Of a stretch of DNA of 64,000 nt, positions 35,363 to 44,683 are shown piece by piece. The stretch covers positions 2,418,001 to 2,482,000 of the forward strand of contig OZ220216.1 of assembly GCA_964291505.2 (NCBI GenBank). The letters run 5' to 3'. The translations under genes and the position numbers were made by a program. The DNA comes from Kistimonas sp964291505. Lineage in GTDB: Bacteria > Pseudomonadota > Gammaproteobacteria > Pseudomonadales > Endozoicomonadaceae. The notes under the pieces were generated by a model, which searched no databases, had not been told where the DNA came from, and saw nothing but the letters and a program-made list of their open reading frames with translations. Positions within the stretch are counted from its first letter, which is position 1. Every line of letters begins with the position of its first letter.

Positions 35363-38300
35363 ATGATTAGTGGCACAACAAGTGTAAGTGGTAGTCCTGA
35401 AAGCCAACGCAGCAGCCGGTCCGGGACCTCGGGCGCAACCTCGCAGGCAAGTCAATCAGGGCAGCAGAGGAAGACAGGAGACTTTACCGCGCAAACAGGT
35501 GCCTATGGAAAGCATGCATCAAAGACCGTAGAACACTTGAGAGATCCTTTGGTTTATTTAAATCTAAATCGTCATACAAAGCACTGCCTGACATGCATGG
35601 CTAAGTCTCCTATTATCAGAAAAGTAATGAATGATCACTGGGAAAATCTATTCCAAAAAAGCTACCTAAAAGAAGAAGCGAAGGCACAAAAAAAAGCGAT
35701 TAAATCAGGGGAAACATTCAATAGCCGGGTTCGCGAAGATATCAAAGGTATTCTGCAATGTATCGGTGCCAAAGATAAAACCTTATTAAAGCAAATCAGC
35801 GAGAGCCCCCTTAGTGCAGCAGGGATTAGTCGATTACTGCAACAGTGCTGCAACATCCGTATGGATTTGCTTGCCAGTTTAGCGCATCAACCTTCACATC
35901 CAATACTGTGCACACAAAAAACCAATTTTATATACACTACGCCTGATGAGCAGACATTGACCATTTGGCATGCCAGACGGCAACACTGTGACGACTACGA
36001 TGAAGCGAATAATTTCAGTGCACGCGCATTAACGAATCCACAGAACTCCGATTACACAGATGTCCAATATGACCCGCAGACCAAGCAGGTATTAGTAATG
36101 CATGGTTTTTCTGCAGGTCAGCACTGCGTGCTGTTCGATTATGAAGAAAGTCAGAGATTTGCTGCTTGTTATCTTCGCGTCCATCATAGTGTTCCCCTGG
36201 ATGTTTTAAGAACCAAAGAGCTTGAACCCATTGACAGGATGTTTGACGGCAGTGAGACCTTTCGCCCACACATGCAGTTCAATAAAGAGGGCACCTATAT
36301 GCTCATCCGTCCCAACTGCATGGACGCGTATTGCTTCACCAGAAATCAAGAATATGGCACCTTTGACCCTATTGGCGTGATCAATCACCAGAATGAACCT
36401 CTCACTCAGATTCTGTTCAGCCCTAACAATACATTCATGATTTCCACATCAGAAAGTATGGAAGTATTCTGGAGGCATGACCCTGAGACTTCATTACTTG
36501 AATCAAATCGCTGCGAGTTACCGACAGGTATCGATTCACTTAGAGACATCAATAAAATGTGGTGCCCAACGGATAAACAATGCATCAATGTATTAGCAAA
36601 TGGACGGACTTTTACCCAAAATTTCAATGAGACCACACTTGAAATATCCAGTGCAGAAAAAAACCTGCCGCCACTGGCGTCCTGTGATGTCGCCGTTGTC
36701 CCACTCGACACCAACCGCTTCATCAGTTTGCACTCACAAACCACAACGGGACGGTTAACCTCATCATCACCGGCGATCAAACTCAATCAAGTTGACTCAA
36801 CCACTGGAAAAATAGAAAACCTACGCTCAAAACAATTTTCCGATCAAACAATACTTCGTAGCTGCATCAGTGAAGGCGAGAATTTCTTTGCAGTGATCAC
36901 CCAAAGCAAGAAAAAGAAAAAAGGGGGAATCAATTCATACAATCTATACATCTACTACAAGAACGCTTTCAGTGATTGGTCTGCCGCTCAGAACATCGAT
37001 TTAAAGCCTTATACAACGAATTTTCAGGGCAGCAATGGCGCGGACTTCGGCGTCATGAAATTTAGCCCTGATGAAGCGATTTTCGCCATGCGAAAACACA
37101 GTGGCCAAATTGACCTCCATCATAGGGAGCCCGCCCCCAAAAAAGGTGAGTACACCTGGGAACAAACCGCTTTTATTCAGGCGAATGATATTAGTGATTT
37201 TGTTTTTAGCCACAACAGTCAAATGATAGCCGTTATACATTCAAACAAAACGTCCATCAGTTTATTTACACAGAATAATAAAGCACATTCATGGATAGCT
37301 CTTGATGAAACATCATTACCCAATGAAGCGACCGTTGTTGCTGCCGAATTCAGACAGGATGATCACCAATTGCTTGTCACCTCGAGTGATAACAACTTGC
37401 ATTTATATAATCTCGTCTACAGCTTGCCTGGCATCGATAGAAGTCAGGAAGAAAGTAGCCTGTCAGGATCTGACACTGAATCCGGCGAGTTCGCCAGGGC
37501 TGGACTGCGAGGCACACTGAAAAGATCCTTGTCCAAAGCCGGTAAATCGTTGACTGGTTCAATATCGAACATCGGTAAAGCAATCGCCGCGAAGAAATCA
37601 GGCACCTCTCCAAAAGAACAAGACGTGTCTGATACTGAAAAAAAATCTTCGTCATTCTCTACGCTGAAACGCACACTCAGCCTTAAAAAGAAAAAAGGAG
37701 TAAGCAGGCAAGACTCCTTGAAAAAAGAAAAAGACGTTGCTGTCGACCCATCAGCCAAAAAGGATCAAAAAACAAAGAAAGAGTCTGCAGCAGCTACAAC
37801 GATCACAGCAAGTTCATCGCAGCAGGATCAAGCTCAAGTGGTTACTCAAATGGTTGAGCGTAGAGATGAACTGACAGCGGAAACAGTGGAGACTCTACCC
37901 TCGGAAGAAAGAACCTTTTCGTATGAGCAGCAAATAACGCCAACAGTGGAGCAGGCGCCTGAACAGGAAACGGGAGCAATGGCGCATTTGCCTCCTGATG
38001 AAGACACCACTTCTTATGAGCAACAAGCAGAGCCTGAGGAATCCACCGACTCCTTCTACTCTAATTCATTCGAAGGGAGTCTGGAGGGGCAACTAGACGT
38101 CATTACTGCACCAGAAGCGGAAGAGACACCTACTGCAACTGCATACCAATTTGACGAAAAAATGGTCGAAAAACTCAGACAAGGCCTTATTGAAAGACGC
38201 AAAATATCTGATACACAAAAACCTAAAGACCCAGATGCTTTCGGGAGGGCACAAGCAGAAGCAGAGCAGCAAGCTCAGTATCCTATGGGAGAGGATGAAG

Positions 38301-38740
38301 CAGAAGAAGGCGCTTATGCAGCGGAATATAGTCTCTATGGTGAGACTCAGGTTACTCAATATGCCGAAGATTCCGCGGCTACCTCCCATTATGCTGAGAC
38401 AAGCCAAAACACGGTTGCAAGCGAAGAAGTTGGCGGTACTGTTGAGCAGCCTTCCAGTGAAGCCAGCAGCACTATTCATACAATAGAAGCTGAAGCCGTA
38501 GACACTGAGCCCAAAGCGACGGGAGAAGCATCACCTGCTGCACCACCGCTGCCAGAGGAAATAGCAGTTGCAGAAACAGACGTGGCTGAAGCTGAGACCG
38601 AGACACCTGCTGAAACAACTTCACAAGCAGAAGAAGCAGGTATCACCGAAGCCGAAGAGAAGTCCGACACTCGTTCAGAAAGTGACGAGGACTCAGATAA
38701 TCTATTACCATCGGATATGGATTTCTCTGACGACGACTAA
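35363..38740 (+). CDS. Large eukaryote-like protein: F-box-like segment, WD40-like propeller, acidic tail
   Basis: I do not recognise a named family. The product is about 1125 aa. Residues 1-50 are Ser/Gly/Gln-rich. About 58-102 (LRDPLVYLNL ... CMAKSPIIRKVMNDHWENLFQKSY) has the hydrophobic and W-x2-LF spacing of an F-box. From about 180 to 690 run WD40-like blades with repeating signatures such as TLTIWHARRQ, ILFSPNNTFMISTSES, MKFSPDEAIFAMRKHSG, FVFSHNSQMIAVIHSN and EFRQDDHQLLVTSSDNNLHLYNL. The rest is disordered: basic TLKRSLSKAGKS and TLKRTLSLKKKKG repeats (about 713-785), then a Glu-rich stretch ending ESDEDSD ... FSDDD. No signal peptide is seen. I chose ATG 35363 because GGAG lies 9 nt upstream; ATG 35348 is the longest option. 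The F-box call is inference. Confidence 0.75.
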   Translation: MISGTTSVSGSPESQRSSRSGTSGATSQASQSGQQRKTGDFTAQTGAYGKHASKTVEHLRDPLVYLNLNRHTKHCLTCMAKSPIIRKVMNDHWENLFQKSYLKEEAKAQKKAIKSGETFNSRVREDIKGILQCIGAKDKTLLKQISESPLSAAGISRLLQQCCNIRMDLLASLAHQPSHPILCTQKTNFIYTTPDEQTLTIWHARRQHCDDYDEANNFSARALTNPQNSDYTDVQYDPQTKQVLVMHGFSAGQHCVLFDYEESQRFAACYLRVHHSVPLDVLRTKELEPIDRMFDGSETFRPHMQFNKEGTYMLIRPNCMDAYCFTRNQEYGTFDPIGVINHQNEPLTQILFSPNNTFMISTSESMEVFWRHDPETSLLESNRCELPTGIDSLRDINKMWCPTDKQCINVLANGRTFTQNFNETTLEISSAEKNLPPLASCDVAVVPLDTNRFISLHSQTTTGRLTSSSPAIKLNQVDSTTGKIENLRSKQFSDQTILRSCISEGENFFAVITQSKKKKKGGINSYNLYIYYKNAFSDWSAAQNIDLKPYTTNFQGSNGADFGVMKFSPDEAIFAMRKHSGQIDLHHREPAPKKGEYTWEQTAFIQANDISDFVFSHNSQMIAVIHSNKTSISLFTQNNKAHSWIALDETSLPNEATVVAAEFRQDDHQLLVTSSDNNLHLYNLVYSLPGIDRSQEESSLSGSDTESGEFARAGLRGTLKRSLSKAGKSLTGSISNIGKAIAAKKSGTSPKEQDVSDTEKKSSSFSTLKRTLSLKKKKGVSRQDSLKKEKDVAVDPSAKKDQKTKKESAAATTITASSSQQDQAQVVTQMVERRDELTAETVETLPSEERTFSYEQQITPTVEQAPEQETGAMAHLPPDEDTTSYEQQAEPEESTDSFYSNSFEGSLEGQLDVITAPEAEETPTATAYQFDEKMVEKLRQGLIERRKISDTQKPKDPDAFGRAQAEAEQQAQYPMGEDEAEEGAYAAEYSLYGETQVTQYAEDSAATSHYAETSQNTVASEEVGGTVEQPSSEASSTIHTIEAEAVDTEPKATGEASPAAPPLPEEIAVAETDVAEAETETPAETTSQAEEAGITEAEEKSDTRSESDEDSDNLLPSDMDFSDDD

Positions 38741-38836
38741 ATAACAGAGTCTAGCCAACATAAAAAGTGAATGCGATTTTCTCAATAAACAGAACGCTGT
38801 TATCAAACGAAGTTGCCGACTATACGATAAAAAAAC

Positions 38837-38880
38837 AGGTAATCCATAGAGTAAGCAATGCATTACTCTATGGATTACCT
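38837..38880. repeat. Perfect 18-bp inverted repeat after the WD40-like gene
   Basis: AGGTAATCCATAGAGTAA and its exact complement TTACTCTATGGATTACCT flank an 8-nt loop, about 100 nt after the stop codon. The stem is AT-rich and no U-run follows on the plus strand. It may end transcription, stabilise the mRNA, or be a mobile-element end; the sequence alone does not decide. Confidence 0.7.
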
Positions 38881-39131
38881 ATTACATTCTTTATATCCAT
38901 ATCAATAGCGCATGATTTAATCATGCAGGTGGACACATCATTTAATCCTATTTTTGAAAAAAATAGTACTCAAGCCTCATCAAAAAAAACACCACATGCA
39001 AAGCAACACTTACAGAATGCCGACAGACCTTGAACTAATTGACGCAAGATTTGTCTCTAACAACAATCCATTTTCAATATTTGACGATTGGAATAACAAC
39101 CGCTTTTCGACCAGCATACTCCGGAGGTATC

Positions 39132-42068
39132 ATGGAACCAACACAATCACCTACACATAGGACAACACAATTAACTGAGACACCTGAGATCAGGGAAGAA
39201 GCATCAGGTGGCAGCCCTGACGACAGCACACCCTATATACCCAAGGCTTCAACAAGCAAGGAGAGTAGTGTCAGCTGGTTTGAACGAAAAAAAAGCCCTA
39301 CTAGCCCATCCCTGTCATCACTCAGTCCGATGAGTAGCGGAGACTCGAGTATGGAGAGTGAAACAGCTAGTAAAATGACGCCATATGGACAATCGAAAAA
39401 AGTCAAACTTGGCAGACAGCAATCGATAAGGCTACAAAAACTAAAAGAAGCGGGGCTAAAGGATAATCACCGTGGAAGCAGCAGCGCAGCAGCCGTAACA
39501 CCCACAACAACCGCAACACCCACAACAACCGCAACACCCGCAACAACCGCAACAACCACTACACCCACAACAACCACTACACCCGCAACAACCACAGCAC
39601 CTGTAACAACCGCAGCACCCGCAACAACTACAACAACCGCAGCACCCACAGGCACAATCGTCACAACCCCTCTACCCTCAGTATCCAAACGAATTGCCAT
39701 GTTTCAAAGAACAGTTGAGTCTCAGAAGTATTATGAAAAAATCGCCAGTGCTCGCGCGCTACGTGAAGCACAAACACAAGGTATAACACCCTCGGCAGTG
39801 GATCCTAAAAAATCTAAAGCATTAGAAGAGGCATTAACAAAAGCCGAAGAACAACTAAAAATGTGTAATGATGACGTAACACAAGTCAGGCAATGGCGTA
39901 AGACTTATCTACAAACACAAAAGGACATCATTGATATAGAAACTGTAAGAGACAACACTCTTAGAAAAGAAATAGCCATTATACTAAAGGATGCAGGTTT
40001 CACCTTCGTGGAACATCAGGCAATTGAATTAGAAGAGCATGAGAAAATTGCTGAACCAGAAGAGGATGAGACAACTGCTGAACAAAAAAAGCATGAGATG
40101 CTTTTAAACAACTGTTGGGATGAGAATCAATTATCACTAAATGCTTCAAAAAAAGGGTTAACCCAATTATCAACTTCATGGATAAACAAAAACTGCGATG
40201 AGAATCTACTTAAGATTGACGGTTCTTTTAATGAATTAACACACGTGGACACCTTAGACGTAAATCCTGTCATTTTGGACTTTTCATATAATTTACTAGA
40301 AACAACACCAGACATTTTAACTTATCAACACGCCAGCAATTTGCGATTTACTTTCCTTGACAGCAATAGGATTACAACATGCAAACTAAAGGACAAACTA
40401 AAAAAATCAGAAACAAAAGTACCTAAAACAACATTCATAACTCTCGAAAACATCATAAGTTATGGTTCCCCTATTCCAGTACCTCTTGCCCACCTATTTA
40501 CTGCAAAAAACTTATGCCTTTTAAGTCTTTCACACAACCCAACACTTCAGAGCCTCAGAGTCCCTAAAAATTTCGCAGGTATTGTTAATTTGATGCACTC
40601 ACTGCCAGACGGAAGAGCTGGAGCCGAACTACTACAGTCTTACGTACATGGCAGAAGAAAAGCTTCAAACGAGATCTGGCCCGCTCTACCAACACCAAAT
40701 CATAAGCGTTTAATAAAATTCGATGAGGACTATGCGCAACAATACGATCAATCATATCCTGACCCAAAAGCATTAATCAGAAAACGTAGCAAATTAATAA
40801 AACTTGCGACAGAAATGAAAAGTGTAGGGAAAGCCTGCCTTATTGTTACAATAAAGGAATGTTACAATGCTTCAAGCACATGGTCAGCATTTCATGCTTG
40901 GTATAATCAGGCGAATGTAGCATTACCAGAAGAAGGTCCTTTTTTAGCTGATCAAAAATGGCAGAATGCTTGTGGCGGCAACCAGCATAAAATGGATACT
41001 ATTCGTAACTATTTTCATCTAATAGCAAATCATGAGATCGATCAAACTGACAATAGCAGCAAGCAAATGCGAAAAGCCCTAGCTTACAATGTTTGCAATA
41101 TCATTGACCAAATCAATAATGACACAACGCTATTCCATGAATGTTATCAACTGATTGAAGAACTTTATAATAAACGCGTATCCCCTCAAACCAAAGGCAA
41201 CTACTTTGCCCGTTGCCTAGTGGAATTACAAGAAATCAAAATGATGATCATGATGATTGAAGCAAGTAGAGGCGATCAGCCATTACTTCCTCTTTGTGAG
41301 GTGATCAGAAAGCATATGATTCTCAAAACATTAAATGAATATATTAGAAAGAAATTACCTGAGGATTTAGTCGAGAAATACGGAGAAGCAAGAGTCGTCA
41401 ACGAATTGATCTTAATGTACCAAAATCTCCTGCAGGAAGACGACGAATTAGATTTGCTGTCCATTCTAGACTGTTATGACACAGACGATCAGACAAGCAC
41501 CGACAATACAAACGACCAGAAAAGTATTGGCGAAACAGATGATCAGGGCAGCATTGAAGAAACAGACGATCAGGACAGCATTGAAGAAACAGACACCCAA
41601 AGCAAAAGAAAACCTGCATCTCTAATCGGCACTCTGCAATCGGAATACCAAATCCCTCATAAAAACATTATAGAAATAAAGTTCTGGCTTAAATTTATGC
41701 TGGCAGATCGTGATTTATTAACAATGGAACTGGAATCTAATAGGTTTTGGTTGACTGCCATCACGAGAGTTTTACATGAGAATTTAAAGAAAAGTGAACA
41801 ATCGTATGCAGAATCATCAACTGCGGTTTCAACAGAGCAGGAACCCGATGATGAAACAGATATCGCAAATGCACTACGCAATTTATTTGGTGATCAACAA
41901 CAGGAAGCTGAAGAGCCGACAAAAGAGCAGATAAAAGAACTAACCATGGCTGTGAGTACTTATTACACACCAGATACAGATAAATCAAAACCTTCTGAAT
42001 GGTTGAATATTGAAGAAAAAGCTTCAAAGGCAGTACCTAACAGAATTAAACATTCGCCCTTTATTTAA
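39132..42068 (+). CDS. Large low-complexity protein with Thr/Pro repeat and LRR-like core
   Basis: No named family recognised. About 978 aa. The start at 39132 (MEPTQSPTHR) has CGGAGG 5 nt upstream, much better than the 39039 frame start. Residues 1-120 are Ser-rich and disordered; about 123-175 is a TPTTTA-type repeat. Coiled-coil-prone helices follow (EEALTKAEEQLKMCNDDVTQVRQW, around 240). About 330-475 looks like leucine-rich repeats (LSLNASKKGLTQLS, LLKIDGSFNELTHV, VILDFSYNLLETTPDIL, LCLLSLSHNPTLQSLRVP). A helical region to about 780 precedes a tandem TDDQxSIEE repeat, then more helices. No signal peptide. It lies between two other unusual proteins in the same direction. Confidence 0.72.
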   Translation: MEPTQSPTHRTTQLTETPEIREEASGGSPDDSTPYIPKASTSKESSVSWFERKKSPTSPSLSSLSPMSSGDSSMESETASKMTPYGQSKKVKLGRQQSIRLQKLKEAGLKDNHRGSSSAAAVTPTTTATPTTTATPATTATTTTPTTTTTPATTTAPVTTAAPATTTTTAAPTGTIVTTPLPSVSKRIAMFQRTVESQKYYEKIASARALREAQTQGITPSAVDPKKSKALEEALTKAEEQLKMCNDDVTQVRQWRKTYLQTQKDIIDIETVRDNTLRKEIAIILKDAGFTFVEHQAIELEEHEKIAEPEEDETTAEQKKHEMLLNNCWDENQLSLNASKKGLTQLSTSWINKNCDENLLKIDGSFNELTHVDTLDVNPVILDFSYNLLETTPDILTYQHASNLRFTFLDSNRITTCKLKDKLKKSETKVPKTTFITLENIISYGSPIPVPLAHLFTAKNLCLLSLSHNPTLQSLRVPKNFAGIVNLMHSLPDGRAGAELLQSYVHGRRKASNEIWPALPTPNHKRLIKFDEDYAQQYDQSYPDPKALIRKRSKLIKLATEMKSVGKACLIVTIKECYNASSTWSAFHAWYNQANVALPEEGPFLADQKWQNACGGNQHKMDTIRNYFHLIANHEIDQTDNSSKQMRKALAYNVCNIIDQINNDTTLFHECYQLIEELYNKRVSPQTKGNYFARCLVELQEIKMMIMMIEASRGDQPLLPLCEVIRKHMILKTLNEYIRKKLPEDLVEKYGEARVVNELILMYQNLLQEDDELDLLSILDCYDTDDQTSTDNTNDQKSIGETDDQGSIEETDDQDSIEETDTQSKRKPASLIGTLQSEYQIPHKNIIEIKFWLKFMLADRDLLTMELESNRFWLTAITRVLHENLKKSEQSYAESSTAVSTEQEPDDETDIANALRNLFGDQQQEAEEPTKEQIKELTMAVSTYYTPDTDKSKPSEWLNIEEKASKAVPNRIKHSPFI
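39498..39650 (+). repeat. In-frame 18-nt tandem repeat (Thr/Pro/Ala linker)
   Basis: Units of ACACCCACAACAACCGCA (TPTTTA) are repeated, the first two identical and later ones diverging. They encode about 50 residues of only Thr, Pro, Ala and Val. The unit is a multiple of three, so copy changes alter linker length without breaking the frame. Confidence 0.85.
41505..41600 (+). repeat. 27-nt tandem repeat encoding TDDQxSIEE
   Basis: Two near-identical 27-nt units (ACAGATGATCAGG... and ACAGACGATCAGG...) plus degenerate flanking copies encode an acidic 9-aa repeat within the LRR-like protein. Confidence 0.75.
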
Positions 42069-42118
42069 AAACTGCGGCATAAGTAACATTTAAATAAAAC
42101 CAAATTTAAAAAGGTCAC

Positions 42119-42158
42119 AAGCAAGAGTCTCCATCAAGAAAGATGGAGACTCTTGCTT
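42119..42158. repeat. 17-bp perfect inverted repeat after the LRR-like gene
   Basis: AAGCAAGAGTCTCCATC and GATGGAGACTCTTGCTT pair perfectly around loop AAGAAA, 50 nt after the stop. It resembles the hairpin after the preceding gene in position and length, not in sequence. No U-run follows on the plus strand. Confidence 0.7.
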
Positions 42159-42247
42159 AGAAAAAAACGAAAAACACCTCTCTGAAAGCACAATCAGCGA
42201 TGCCATTCAGTCGACGAGCCCCTGTGTCATCTACCTGCAAGTAACCA

Positions 42248-42288
<41 letters not shown>

Positions 42289-42599
42289 GACAAGAAATGG
42301 ATGATCTAATGGGTTTAATCATTAACAACATACTAGGAAAGATAAACACACTCAAAACACTAGATCACCACCCTCAGCTACAAAAATTTCAAATAAAAAT
42401 TCAGCCAAACAATCCTGATTGAAGAAACCAGTATTTGATATTTTTCATAACATCCCTTTTGTAACCAAAATCACACACAAAAAACAGAATAACCAACAAT
42501 TTCATGAAACTCAATCATCCGCATCAGGTCTATTAAGTTATGAAAGCCCTTTAAACCATGGATCGATTATTTCACAACCCTGAATGTGGAGATTATTTT

Positions 42600-44606
42600 A
42601 TGAACCCTACACTGCCCTATAATGTCATATTGCCCAACGGCAAGTGTACATTTAGCCCGGGTCCTGCTCAAAAAGAGGGAGTAGACTCTGGCGAAGCCGC
42701 TGAGGCCGAAGTATCCCGAGGCGCCACTCTGTCACCTGAAACATTACTCACAAGCAGACGCTGCCTTAGCTGCAACGAAATCAAACTCACTTTTGCCAAA
42801 GGTAAAGAAGCACCGCTACAGCTTGCCTCCTGCAAACATGCTATTTGCCATGATTGTAAAAATAATTCATCTGTCATCACCGAGCATTTTCACAATCAAC
42901 ACCCAGAGGATGACATCAGCGAGGCAATAGAAAACATTGATGATGAAACTTACCAGCAGCTGGGCAGGCTCACAGTAACCTGTGCTACAGAAGGATGCAC
43001 AGAATCATCGCTGCTTTCCACCATCGAACAACATATTGAGGCATACCACAACCAACAAGCACGTGCCGAGGTGGCAGTCGTTGAACAGACAACGTCTCCT
43101 GCTCAGACAGAGCAAGCGGAGCCGGTTGATCCCATAGAACACGCTCTGACTGATTCGAATCATATTCTTTGTAAACTGCTCACGAACATCAAGACTGACC
43201 TGGAGAAAGCGGCACGAACAGTCGTAAAAGGTGATGCCACTTACTTATCCGATACGGAAAACCCCTACCTTGACGAAAAATTCAGACGCGATGTCTTCAG
43301 TAAACTACAGAGCATTTCAACAAAAAAACAACCTCCAGCAGCTCCACCACCACCTCCCATGGCGCCGCCTCCACCACCGCCTCCACCACCGCTACCAACC
43401 CAGTCAGGGTTGAAGAAATTGGGAGCAACGCTACCCACAACAGCGAAGAAAAACAAAGGCGAAGCCACGCTGGAAGCAGATCAGGCGCTTGAACGCAAGC
43501 AACAGATGCAGGAAGAACTGACAAGACAAATTGCAATAAGAGGTCAATTTGCCGAACCTGATTCACCACTGAGCCAGATAGCCGAAGATCTTCTCAAGGA
43601 AAAGAGCGGAACATATGATGAATCCATTATAAAGAAAGCGATCACTGAATTACTTAAGAATCATCCAAGCTATAAAAAATTCAACGTTACACAAAACCGC
43701 GACCACTATCCCGAAAGTTTTACTCTGATTGTTATTGCCAAGGCCGATGAAATCATCAGTACTTCCAGGGATAAAGCAAAAACACAACAAGCTAAAGGCT
43801 CGGATGTAATGCCCAAGTTTGGCCAGCTGGCCTTTGAAAAAGCAGCTGCTAAAACCCAAAGGCATCACAAGCAAGCCGAACTGGAAAGGAAACTAAAAGA
43901 TAAAATAGAACAACAGCTATCAGACCCAAAGAGCAGTCAATATAGGCGCCTCAAAGACTTATTTCGTCGATTTAAAACGTACGAGGCAAAACAGGTTCAG
44001 GAGATTTATGCGAGCACCTTGCTGGAATACAACATCCGACTGGCAGCTGTAAAAGGAAAGAAAGAGCATGTTGACTATAACGCCTTTGATGAGGCACGCA
44101 AGAAATTAGAAAAAGGCGTGATCGAAGACCCCGTAAGCACTCAGGCTGATATCTCTTCACAAGCAGCGAGTAGCACAACCGAGTCAGAACCTGTTATCAC
44201 TACCACCATAGCGTCTGATGCCGGAGAATCCATCGAAGGTGCAACTGGAGGCGAGACATCAACTCAAGGAAAAAGTCTGGAAGAAAAAGAAAACCACGTT
44301 CGACAAGAATTACGTGATCAATACAGTGAAATACATAAATTTGCTGATTTGGTGACACAAAAAGTGCAAAAAAGACAGAACCCTATCGCGGCCAGAACCG
44401 CCATTGAACAAGAACTGGTGGAAAACTATGACACTTACTTTGGTCGTAATGGTAATGGTAAAAGTCAAAAGTGGAATTATCAGGACTTCTTAGACCGGAT
44501 ACGTTTACGTTTAGGTATTATGACCGACAGAAAATCATCCTCATCCACTACGTCATCACAATCTGATGACCTTAACAGTAAACCCACAGAACCTACAGAA
44601 GATTAA
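42600..44606 (+). CDS. RING/TRAF-finger-like protein with polyproline segment
   Basis: No named family. About 668 aa; ATG 42600 has GGAG 8 nt upstream, unlike the 42558 ATG. The N-terminal part carries a RING-like cluster: C55-x2-C58, then C78-x-H80-x2-C83-x2-C86, with HFHNQH (96-101) in place of a clear fourth pair. A C2H2/TRAF-type finger follows: C128-x4-C133-x11-H145-x4-H150. Around 244-268 lies a run of prolines and then LKKLGA, reminiscent of profilin/WH2-type actin-binding segments. The remainder is helical, Lys/Glu/Gln-rich and ends in a Ser/Thr-rich tail. No signal peptide. RING plus TRAF-type finger is the layout of some eukaryotic E3 ubiquitin ligases; activity is inferred, not shown. 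Confidence 0.72.
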   Translation: MNPTLPYNVILPNGKCTFSPGPAQKEGVDSGEAAEAEVSRGATLSPETLLTSRRCLSCNEIKLTFAKGKEAPLQLASCKHAICHDCKNNSSVITEHFHNQHPEDDISEAIENIDDETYQQLGRLTVTCATEGCTESSLLSTIEQHIEAYHNQQARAEVAVVEQTTSPAQTEQAEPVDPIEHALTDSNHILCKLLTNIKTDLEKAARTVVKGDATYLSDTENPYLDEKFRRDVFSKLQSISTKKQPPAAPPPPPMAPPPPPPPPPLPTQSGLKKLGATLPTTAKKNKGEATLEADQALERKQQMQEELTRQIAIRGQFAEPDSPLSQIAEDLLKEKSGTYDESIIKKAITELLKNHPSYKKFNVTQNRDHYPESFTLIVIAKADEIISTSRDKAKTQQAKGSDVMPKFGQLAFEKAAAKTQRHHKQAELERKLKDKIEQQLSDPKSSQYRRLKDLFRRFKTYEAKQVQEIYASTLLEYNIRLAAVKGKKEHVDYNAFDEARKKLEKGVIEDPVSTQADISSQAASSTTESEPVITTTIASDAGESIEGATGGETSTQGKSLEEKENHVRQELRDQYSEIHKFADLVTQKVQKRQNPIAARTAIEQELVENYDTYFGRNGNGKSQKWNYQDFLDRIRLRLGIMTDRKSSSSTTSSQSDDLNSKPTEPTED

Positions 44607-44621
44607 AATAAACACAATAAA

Positions 44622-44651
44622 AAAAGGGGCAGCCTGTTGGCTGCCCCTTTT
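44622..44651. terminator. Bidirectional intrinsic terminator between RING-like gene and rplS
   Basis: AAAAGGGGCAGCC and GGCTGCCCCTTTT form a 13-bp stem with a TGTT loop. On the minus strand it is followed by a T-rich run and ends the rpsP-rplS operon; on the plus strand it ends the RING-like gene. Confidence 0.9.
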
Positions 44652-44683
44652 CCGCCGGAAAGCGAGAAATTAAACGGTCGGGA

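Noticed and set aside
38767..39033. Plus-strand 88-codon frame between the first two island genes
   Set aside because: It spans the perfect 18-bp inverted repeat and has no ribosome site, so the frame is probably accidental.
39467..39700. Minus-strand open frame of Val/Ala/Gly-rich product
   Set aside because: It is the exact antisense of the Thr/Pro tandem repeat; composition is a by-product of that repeat and there is no ribosome site.
42297..42422. 41-codon frame directly after the poly(A) tract
   Set aside because: Weak start context and low-complexity product; open upstream only because of poly-Lys codons.
43265..43468. Minus-strand Gly-rich open frame
   Set aside because: Antisense shadow of the polyproline stretch in the RING-like gene.
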